NCBI GenBank assembly: GCA_946480635.1
Contig: CAMLKV010000082.1
Location: 1-8,584 of the forward strand
DNA from: an uncultured Flavobacterium sp.
GTDB lineage: Bacteria; Bacteroidota; Bacteroidia; Flavobacteriales; Flavobacteriaceae
Length of the DNA: 8,584 nt
Reading direction: 5' to 3'
Shown: positions 1-6,926 of the stretch, one piece after another
Numbering within the stretch: the first letter of the stretch is position 1
Layout: the number at the start of each line of letters is the position of its first letter
Notes under the pieces: generated by a model
Database searches by the model: none
The model's input: only the letters and a program-made list of their open reading frames with translations
What the model was told of the DNA's origin: nothing
Translations under genes and position numbers: made by a program

Positions 1-1204
1 TTGTTGCATTTATACTTAATCTGTCATAACATTTTTCAGAGGCGACAAATGAGATATTCATTATGGGAATTGGTAAACAATGTATAGTCTCTAAAATATT
101 ATTAGAGATCCATTTTCCTACAACATATGTATTATTTAATACGAGTCTAGCAACCGAGGTCGAATCCAATCCTCTTAACATTTTTCCAACCATTTGACTC
201 CCTCTTATGGAGCAAATTAATGAAGCTAAGTGATTGAATGCTCGTCTTGTGTTATTGGTGGATAAAACTTGATTTGCTGTTAATTCTGCAGCTAATTGGC
301 TTCCTTTAACCATCCCATCTTGTGGTTCTGTAATTGTTCGTTTGAGTCTTTTTTTAATTTTTATCTTAATCATTTCATATTGTATTTTTGGAACAGCGTA
401 ATCTTGATTAGTGATAATAAATTTATTATCACAATCATTAATTTCTTGGATATTTGAAGTAAAAGAAAGAGCGAAGATATTATTTTCAGCAAGCCATATA
501 TCACCCATAAATGTCCCAGTCCATTTCGCTATCTTTCTTAATTTACATAATCTTTCATCCTTATTATCTACTTCCCAGATCAATATGGATTCATCCTTTA
601 GAGTACATGTCCCTAATTGATACTTGCAATGACTAATTTCACTTAAAGGTGAAGATAGAATTTTACTGCCTGGTTTTACATATATTAATGATTTCGTATA
701 AAAGCAGTTAGTTATTGATGCATTTTTGTATCCAATTTGCCAATAAGTGAAATCTACATCTGGTTTATTTTGGGTTCTCTTATTATTATATTCTCCCATC
801 AGAATTCCTTCAGAACATCTATTTAATTTCCACATTCTATTACACTCTTCTTGAGTGACTGATTTATTTTTATACTCGTAATGAGAGTGAGGAATATTTA
901 CTAAATCTGTTTTATAATGAACAATTTCCTCAATTATTGAGCAATGCGCTGCTTCTAAACTGACTAAGTCCAAATTTGGTTCATATACATCAAACGTGTG
1001 GACAGTTGGTAATGGAGGATCGATTGTAAAATTTGCACAGGGTAATATATCATCTTCAATTTTCCAATATTGACTAGAATCAGTCATTGGACAAATCATT
1101 GGATTTTGTGATAATACATTAGTGATGATAAAATAAATGCTTATTAGTGAGATTATAAATGGATTGAATTTCTTTAATTTTTTCAAATGAGTATTACCAC
1201 ACAT
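1..1204 (-). other. Env: herpesvirus gB-like class III fusion glycoprotein, partial
   Basis: From about Met1822 there is a basic n-region (KKLKK), a hydrophobic core 1834-1852 and a plausible signal-peptidase site VLS|Q near 1853/1854, so the rest is probably luminal. The ectodomain has many cysteines and N-glycosylation sequons (NFT at 1879, NKS, NAS, NNT twice, NIS). RLKR at 2107-2110 is a furin-type site. After it, C2152, C2197 (CLP) and C2213 (CYDR) reproduce the herpes gB order: furin site, (A/S)xxC, 44-45 residues, C-x-P, then CYxR. I recall that the Ascaris element Tas was reported to carry a gB-related Env. The membrane anchor lies outside the window. A chuvirus-type class III glycoprotein is an alternative relative. 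Confidence 0.75.
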
Positions 1205-4200
1205 TAGACAATTTTTTCTCAGCTTATTAACATAATTTAATTTTTTCGATTGATTATTACGTGCTTTTTGCACGTTCTTCCCCATCAGCCTAGTTTTTAT
1301 AGCAATATTTGTTTCTTCGTTTGCTTCACTTTCAGCTTCTTTGGGGACTTCTAGTGAGTAGAGAAGAGACGGAGGTCTGTGAACAATATTACCATTTGGC
1401 AGTTTTACTGCTATTCTCCGCGGTGAAATAACTTCAACAATTTTGCCTATTTTCCATGTCCCCTTTACCATATCATCTTCTTGTATCATGACAATCTCAT
1501 TAACTTTTGGTAATGCTTTAATTATATTTTTATTATTTTGTCTGTGAAATTGAGTACGTTCTCTCAAAATATTTAGATATTCAACAGCCCAAATGTCCCA
1601 AAATTTATTTATTGTATTTGATTTTTTGTTCCAAATTTCTAATAGTTTCTCAGCACTTTCAACATTTTTTGGTAAATAAGTATCATCATCATCTGGATTA
1701 TTATGATTGGGTAATCCGGGCATTGCCCCTGGATAGATAAAATCAATCGGTCTTAAAACAAATGAGTCTAAATCATCAGTTACGGGAATAATTGGACGGC
1801 AATTGAGTACTGCTTCTACTTCGCTAATGAATACTCTAAAATCATCTTCCTGTAAAATTTTCCTTCCTAATGCTTTCCGACAGCAATTTTTTATAAGTCC
1901 GTTAATTCTCTCAAAAATTCCACCTTGCCACGGTGAAAGTGGCGTATTAAACTTCCAGTTTATTCCCTCTTTAGCCATATATGTTGTGACTCCTTCATCA
2001 TTGGGTAGATTCTTCCATAATAAATCTAAAATTTTCTTCCCCAAATGAAATTGTGCACCATTATCTGATACTATAATTTTCGGTTTTGTCCTTCTTGCTA
2101 CGAACATTCTAAAAGCATTTAGAAATGATGTGGTTGTCATGTCTGTAACAATCTCTAAATGGACACATCTACTTACAAGACATGTCAACAATAATATCCA
2201 TCCTTTAATGATTTCTCCATTTCTTTTCATATTAATTGGACCCATAAAATCAAGCCCCGTATATTCAAATACAATAGCCTTTTCCAATCTATAATTTGGA
2301 TAAGGCGGCATTTTCTCTAGTTGATATTTTCTAAATTCTCTACAATTCCCCTTGCATTCTTTTAGAGTCTTTTTTATTGTACTTCTTGCCCTTTCTAAAT
2401 AAAATCTATTTTTGAGTGATGAATGTACTAATGAAGCCGATCCATGTAGTAATAGATTATGTATTTTTAATATTAAGAGTTTAGTGAATGGATCATTATA
2501 TGGCAAGTATATGGGATTAGTGAAGTCGAATGTATATGTATTATTTTGTAATCTACTCCTACACCTTAATATCCCAAATTCGTCGCTATATATTTGTAAT
2601 TCTTTTTTCTTTTGATCTGTCAATGGATGGCGATTTTGAGCTTCTTTGATTAATATTTTTTCAGCTATTTCTATATCTGATGCCATGAACGGTTTTCCTA
2701 TTTTAAATTCATCATTTTCTTTTACTGCTGTATTTATTTCCCCAGCAGTAATTTTATTTAGTTTTTCTATTCCTGAAGGTAATTTAGAGCATTTTTTCCA
2801 AACAAACATTTTGCAGAATCTGAGTACAAACATTAATGTATATAACAATCTCCAAAATGAACTGAATCGAGAAGGGTCAATGGTTGAATTTTCGAAATTT
2901 AATTCAGTAATAAATGATTCTTCGTGATTTTGTTGAATTGGGATATCCTCTTCCCAATCTTTTTCCTCTTTGGGTTCGATTTGAATAATGGCAGGCCAAT
3001 ATGAATAATCTTGTTTTAGCCATTTAGGCCCATACCACCATAAACTGTTAATTTTAAGATCCATGACTTCACACCCTCTACAAGAAATATCCGCTGGATT
3101 TTGTTTGGTAGGAACATATCGAAATATTACATTTTTGTCCGATTGAATTTCCATTAAACGATTTCTTACAAATTTATTATTTTCAAATTTTTTATCATCG
3201 TGTGGAGTACCAATCCAGTATAATGCTATTTGGCTGTCGGACCAAATAGTAATATTTTCAATTTTTAATTTGATTTCTTGCTCTACGAATTTCGCAGCTC
3301 TAAATCCGATGAGCGCTGCTAATAATTCCAAACGTGGGATTGTTAGATTTTTGTCGATTGGTTTTATTCTATTTTTTGAAAATATTAAATGTGATTTAGG
3401 GAAATCACTCTCAATTTGCGTTCGAAGATACACTACAGCAGCATAACAATTCATCGATGCATCAACAAAACAATGCAAGTCCCTTTTTCCACCATAATCA
3501 ATATTTCTAAGAAATGAATAATGAACATTATCCCAAGTTTTACTAATTTTATCCCATTCCTTCATTTCCTCATCGTTTAGTTTATCCTCCCAATTTACTT
3601 TTCTATTACAAACTTTCTGATATAATAATTTAGCTGAAACTGTTACTGGTGAAAGTAGACCATGAGGATCAAATATACTGTGAATATACGCTAGTAAATT
3701 CCTTTTGCTAATAGATTCTGATTTTGGAATAGTAGGCATTTTAATTAACAGAGTGTCTTCACTATGACTCCATTGCACCCCCAACATTTTAATTGTTCCT
3801 CCTTTAATTCCAGGATGTTGGTCTTCTTTATTAATTTGATCATTAACCTTCTTGGAATTTGATATAAATTCCCTAACATTCATTTTAGCTTTTCTAAAAA
3901 TTTCTTTAATTTTGTGATAATTATCAACGGCTTCTTCGACTGAATTGGCTTTGCTAGCCATATTATCCATATATAGGTTATCAATTAATTCTCTGGTTAA
4001 TGGCATATTATATTTATTCAGATGGTGAATAACAGTGGCTATGAGAAGAAATGGTGATGAGACAAACCCAAATGGGACTCTAGAGAATCTCAAAATTCTC
4101 AAATTATCCCCTTTTGGTGGTTTATTTATGTCATGAACCCATAGAAATCTGGTGGCATCTCGATCAGATTCCCTCAGGGCAATCTGTAGAAATGCCTTCT

Positions 4201-6667
4201 CTATATCACATATTAATAGTAATGAATAGGTCCTAATGCGGAGTAGAACGCCCGCTAATTTGGGCAATAAATTCGGTCCAGTTAATAATTGCTGATTTAA
4301 AGATAATCCTTCTCTGGTTTTAGCTGATGGGTCGAATACCATTCGTGCCTTAGTAAATGAGGAACTTTCCTTCAAAATAACTTGGAATGGAATATAATGG
4401 CACAATTCCCCAGTTTCGATTGGGGCGTCTTCTACCATTCCCAATGTTAATTGTTCGTTTATTATTTGTTCACATTTTTCCATGATTTTAATTCCATGTT
4501 TTTGATATAAATTCATAAATCTCCCATATGTTTTTCCAAAATTTGATGATAGTTTAGGTATTCCATTTTTCCATGGCCATGCAACTTCATATCTGCCATC
4601 ATTTAATTGTCTTAAATTATTTTCAAATTGTTTCATGGCTTCATCCTCTTCATCTATTCGCGTAGTATTCGGATTTTCTTTAATACCCAAAATTTCCAGA
4701 TCCCAGAAATTCCCAGGATAGGATATATCTTTAGGATTCTTTCCCCCAATTTCGTATTCATCTTCCATTACATAAGCATAGGAAGTGATTGGTTTATCAA
4801 TTTTCATTTCACCACAATCAAAAGCACCCAGTTTAGTAAATATTCGGTATGTTCTTGGAGATAATCTCTTTTTGCGCTCAAAAATACGCCAGAAATCGAT
4901 AACCCCTAACATGAGGTCAGGTTTGACTTTCCGTGTTTTTACTCTGGGAATTCTTTCATCAGTGACATAAGTCACCGTTATGAGCATTTTTTCCAGTGCA
5001 GGTGAAGTTTTACATAGAAGGGGATAATAATTTTCATCAACTCCTTTTACATATACTTTTACAATCCCTGATTGGAAGGAGGATTCACTTCCCCCATACC
5101 CACTAACTCTAGTATTTTCTCTTTTCAAAATTGATAATTTTAACTTTTTTGCCAATGAATTGGTGATATAATTTGAGGTGGATCCGGGATCATATAAAGT
5201 TGTCCCTTCTTCTCCATTACCATACATTCCATTTTTAAATTCGTGAGTATTGCTCATTAATACAACTTTATTTTTCCCCTCTGATAAGATGACTTCCTCG
5301 TCTACTACGAATGCCTCTTCCTCTAGGAATAGTGATTCCTGAGTATTTTCATCATTTTGTTCCGGATTATTTTCTTCCTCGGCACAATTAGTTGACCCTT
5401 TTTTCCAGGGTTCTTTATCCTTATTTTGGGTGAAATTTTTCTTTCCCCCACTTGAGTTTCCTATTCTAATCATTTCCTCATGATTAATTTTGGCACAAAC
5501 TGCTACAAAATGAGGTCCCTTACATTTTTTACACTCAATTTTCTGAGTACAGTTTTTGGAAATGTGGCCATCTTTAAAGCATTTCAAACATTTTTTTAGC
5601 TCAAATAAACGTTTGATTCTCATGTCTTTATTTTTGTATTTTAAACATCGATTGGAAGTATGATTAGTTCCCGAACAAAAAACACATGGAAGTCGAGGTT
5701 TACCATCAGTGTTTTGTTTTTTGGATTCACTATTTTCTCCAATCAAGGTTTGTTCATTCATTTGAAATTTAGTGTTTTTAATATTTTTCGTGAGTTCCCA
5801 AACGGTCTCTCTTTTTTTCAGAATTTTATCTACTAAAACAATAAGTTTTTCGGTATTAAAATCTGCAATTCCTTCTTTCTGGTTTATAATTTCGAGCAAA
5901 AGCCAAGGTGGAAATTTCTGTTGGATAAGTTCCTCTGTTGAGCTATTATTAATCTCCTCCCCAGCCGCCTTTAACTGATTTAGTATTCTGTTAATTTCAG
6001 TTACCATTTTCCTAATATCGGGTGTTTTTTGTGTGGAAAAAGAAGTTTTTCTTAATTCACCGAATAAAGCTGACTTTATAGACCCTTTATTTCCAAATCG
6101 GTTTTTTAAATGGTTCACTGCATGAATATAGTTTGAGCCTATCACATTATAACCTTTAAGTTCCCTTTCGGCATCTCCTTTCATGCAACTAATCAAATAA
6201 GCCATTTTTTGAACGTCTGGGATAGATAAATCATCATCAATAGCTGCTTGAAATGCAGACCAAAATTGCTCCCAATTCGCCATTTTTCCATCAAATGTTG
6301 GCAATGAAAGTTGAGGTAACCTAATTTTAGTCCCATTCGTTGTAGGTAGGTTCTCCTCGATCCAGTTTTCTAATTCAACTGCTTTAACCTTCCCACGATC
6401 TATTAGATCAATAAAATTATTGGTCGCCAAAAAGTTATTGTATTCCTGCATTTCTAAGACCCTATTTTCACCAGTCATTGATGCCATAATTTCCGACCAT
6501 TCAAAATTTTTACAGTCCAGAAAATTTACCGATTTGTTAATTTTGTTTAATAATCTTTTTACTTCATTTATGTTACGATTTTCCTCAGTTAAATTCTCTG
6601 CTTCTGTGATATAGGCGCTTAATCTGGTAGTAGTGGGGGTTATGATTCGACGTAATGGCCCCGACAT
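1..6667 (-). CDS. Gag-Pro-Pol-Env polyprotein, partial (2222 codons, no stop in window)
   Basis: A single frame stays open from ATG at 6667 to the left edge. The start is the first ATG on the sense strand after the LTR promoter, in good nematode context (AGCAAAATGTCG), with a stop upstream in frame. Domains by residue are: Gag DUF1759-like about 115-255; zinc knuckles 328-391; aspartic protease about 465-600 (D493); RT about 765-965 (D821, Y899-M-D-N902); Peptidase_A17-type region around D1000; RNase H about 1065-1200 (D1069, E1114, D1144, D1193); integrase zinc domain 1403-1442 and core D1473, D1535, E1586; DUF5641-like 1689-1772; Env from about 1822. Env in the same frame as Pol is notable; it may be released by proteolysis or made from a spliced RNA. 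Codons are strongly A/T-ending. Confidence 0.97.
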   Translation of the reverse strand, partial: MSGPLRRIITPTTTRLSAYITEAENLTEENRNINEVKRLLNKINKSVNFLDCKNFEWSEIMASMTGENRVLEMQEYNNFLATNNFIDLIDRGKVKAVELENWIEENLPTTNGTKIRLPQLSLPTFDGKMANWEQFWSAFQAAIDDDLSIPDVQKMAYLISCMKGDAERELKGYNVIGSNYIHAVNHLKNRFGNKGSIKSALFGELRKTSFSTQKTPDIRKMVTEINRILNQLKAAGEEINNSSTEELIQQKFPPWLLLEIINQKEGIADFNTEKLIVLVDKILKKRETVWELTKNIKNTKFQMNEQTLIGENSESKKQNTDGKPRLPCVFCSGTNHTSNRCLKYKNKDMRIKRLFELKKCLKCFKDGHISKNCTQKIECKKCKGPHFVAVCAKINHEEMIRIGNSSGGKKNFTQNKDKEPWKKGSTNCAEEENNPEQNDENTQESLFLEEEAFVVDEEVILSEGKNKVVLMSNTHEFKNGMYGNGEEGTTLYDPGSTSNYITNSLAKKLKLSILKRENTRVSGYGGSESSFQSGIVKVYVKGVDENYYPLLCKTSPALEKMLITVTYVTDERIPRVKTRKVKPDLMLGVIDFWRIFERKKRLSPRTYRIFTKLGAFDCGEMKIDKPITSYAYVMEDEYEIGGKNPKDISYPGNFWDLEILGIKENPNTTRIDEEDEAMKQFENNLRQLNDGRYEVAWPWKNGIPKLSSNFGKTYGRFMNLYQKHGIKIMEKCEQIINEQLTLGMVEDAPIETGELCHYIPFQVILKESSSFTKARMVFDPSAKTREGLSLNQQLLTGPNLLPKLAGVLLRIRTYSLLLICDIEKAFLQIALRESDRDATRFLWVHDINKPPKGDNLRILRFSRVPFGFVSSPFLLIATVIHHLNKYNMPLTRELIDNLYMDNMASKANSVEEAVDNYHKIKEIFRKAKMNVREFISNSKKVNDQINKEDQHPGIKGGTIKMLGVQWSHSEDTLLIKMPTIPKSESISKRNLLAYIHSIFDPHGLLSPVTVSAKLLYQKVCNRKVNWEDKLNDEEMKEWDKISKTWDNVHYSFLRNIDYGGKRDLHCFVDASMNCYAAVVYLRTQIESDFPKSHLIFSKNRIKPIDKNLTIPRLELLAALIGFRAAKFVEQEIKLKIENITIWSDSQIALYWIGTPHDDKKFENNKFVRNRLMEIQSDKNVIFRYVPTKQNPADISCRGCEVMDLKINSLWWYGPKWLKQDYSYWPAIIQIEPKEEKDWEEDIPIQQNHEESFITELNFENSTIDPSRFSSFWRLLYTLMFVLRFCKMFVWKKCSKLPSGIEKLNKITAGEINTAVKENDEFKIGKPFMASDIEIAEKILIKEAQNRHPLTDQKKKELQIYSDEFGILRCRSRLQNNTYTFDFTNPIYLPYNDPFTKLLILKIHNLLLHGSASLVHSSLKNRFYLERARSTIKKTLKECKGNCREFRKYQLEKMPPYPNYRLEKAIVFEYTGLDFMGPINMKRNGEIIKGWILLLTCLVSRCVHLEIVTDMTTTSFLNAFRMFVARRTKPKIIVSDNGAQFHLGKKILDLLWKNLPNDEGVTTYMAKEGINWKFNTPLSPWQGGIFERINGLIKNCCRKALGRKILQEDDFRVFISEVEAVLNCRPIIPVTDDLDSFVLRPIDFIYPGAMPGLPNHNNPDDDDTYLPKNVESAEKLLEIWNKKSNTINKFWDIWAVEYLNILRERTQFHRQNNKNIIKALPKVNEIVMIQEDDMVKGTWKIGKIVEVISPRRIAVKLPNGNIVHRPPSLLYSLEVPKEAESEANEETNIAIKTRLMGKNVQKARNNQSKKLNYVNKLRKNCLMCGNTHLKKLKKFNPFIISLISIYFIITNVLSQNPMICPMTDSSQYWKIEDDILPCANFTIDPPLPTVHTFDVYEPNLDLVSLEAAHCSIIEEIVHYKTDLVNIPHSHYEYKNKSVTQEECNRMWKLNRCSEGILMGEYNNKRTQNKPDVDFTYWQIGYKNASITNCFYTKSLIYVKPGSKILSSPLSEISHCKYQLGTCTLKDESILIWEVDNKDERLCKLRKIAKWTGTFMGDIWLAENNIFALSFTSNIQEINDCDNKFIITNQDYAVPKIQYEMIKIKIKKRLKRTITEPQDGMVKGSQLAAELTANQVLSTNNTRRAFNHLASLICSIRGSQMVGKMLRGLDSTSVARLVLNNTYVVGKWISNNILETIHCLPIPIMNISFVASEKCYDRLSINAT
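1352..2485 (-). other. Integrase with zinc-binding, DDE core and DUF5641-like C-terminal domains
   Basis: Residues about 1395-1772. The zinc domain has H1403-x4-H1408 and C1438-x3-C1442 (usual spacing CX2C). The catalytic core has D1473 (YTGLDFMGPI), D1535 (IVSDNGAQF) and E1586 (GGIFERING), that is D-x61-D-x50-E, the complete DDE triad of retroviral-type integrases. The C-terminal part (W-x2-EYL near 1694, then TWKIGKIVEV) matches the DUF5641-type domain common to BEL/Pao integrases. It inserts the DNA copy into the host genome. Confidence 0.95.
3068..4375 (-). other. Reverse transcriptase and RNase H domains
   Basis: Residues about 765-1200. RT motifs in order are ARMVFDPSAK, LNQQLLTGPNLLP, CDIEKAFLQI with D821, RFSRVPFGF (P865), and NLYMDNM with D901. 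The first and last carry the metal-binding aspartates; the last box is YMDN rather than YxDD. IFDPHGLLSPV (D1000) is the BEL/Pao signature after RT, within the Peptidase_A17-type region. RNase H follows with D1069 (CFVDAS), E1114 (PRLELLAA), D1144 (WSDSQ) and D1193 (NPADISCRG), a complete D-E-D-D set. Together they convert genomic RNA to DNA. Confidence 0.95.
4868..5275 (-). other. Aspartic protease domain (DUF1758-like)
   Basis: Residues about 465-600. TTLYDPGSTSNYIT holds the presumed catalytic Asp493 in D-P-G-S, where the retroviral-type consensus is D-S/T-G. The downstream PDLMLGVIDFW matches the closing part of DUF1758-type proteases. It would cut the polyprotein into Gag, enzyme and possibly Env parts. 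The proline after the catalytic Asp is unusual. Confidence 0.8.
5468..6667 (-). other. Gag region: DUF1759-like capsid segment and three zinc knuckles
   Basis: Residues about 1-400 of the polyprotein. The motif RLPQLSLPTFDG (116-127) followed by WEQFWSAF is the typical opening of DUF1759, the Gag part of BEL/Pao elements that assembles the particle. Three nucleocapsid zinc knuckles follow: C328-x2-C-x4-H-x4-C, a second CX2CX4HX4C (CLKCFKDGHISKNC), and a third CX2CX3HX4C ending at C391. These would bind and package genomic RNA. An acidic linker rich in Glu and Asn leads into the protease. Confidence 0.9.
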
Positions 6668-6926
6668 TTTGCTTAAAATCGGATTAAATTCAATTAACCC
6701 TCAATTAAAAATTTATCTTTTCCAGAAAATTTCGAAAAATTGACAAGGAATGTTCAAAAAATGTATGGCTCAAAAATGGATATGTTCAAATATGTGGCAC
6801 AATTAGATAAGTGTATCAAAAAAAATTATTGCTTGTGTTTTGTTTATTCTTTCTGTTACAGAATCCAAAAGATGAACAAAAGGAGTGCTGTGAGGGCCAA
6901 GCAGCAAATCCAATCCGATTTATCCT
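6668..6926 (-). other. Leader between accessory ORF and polyprotein start
   Basis: This is 259 nt of AT-rich sense sequence with no ATG. In-frame extension of the polyprotein upstream of 6667 is blocked by a TGA about 45 nt away. Possible weak acceptors are TTCTGTAACAG and GATTTTAAG, the latter 4 nt before the ATG. They could serve a spliced gag-pol mRNA, or spliced leader addition, but nothing proves their use. Confidence 0.5.

Noticed and set aside
1..1204. Env as phlebovirus Gc-like (Cer-type) or baculovirus F-like (gypsy/roo-type)
   Set aside because: No glycine-rich hydrophobic fusion peptide follows RLKR as in F proteins, and the C-x44-C-L-P...CYxR order fits gB better; a structural search is still needed.
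411..6614. Plus-strand ORFs of 60-93 codons (for example 1803-2048, 2646-2927, 5772-5978, 6420-6614)
   Set aside because: They lie antisense to the continuous polyprotein, are short and low in complexity, and match no domain; the minus-strand frame explains the sequence.
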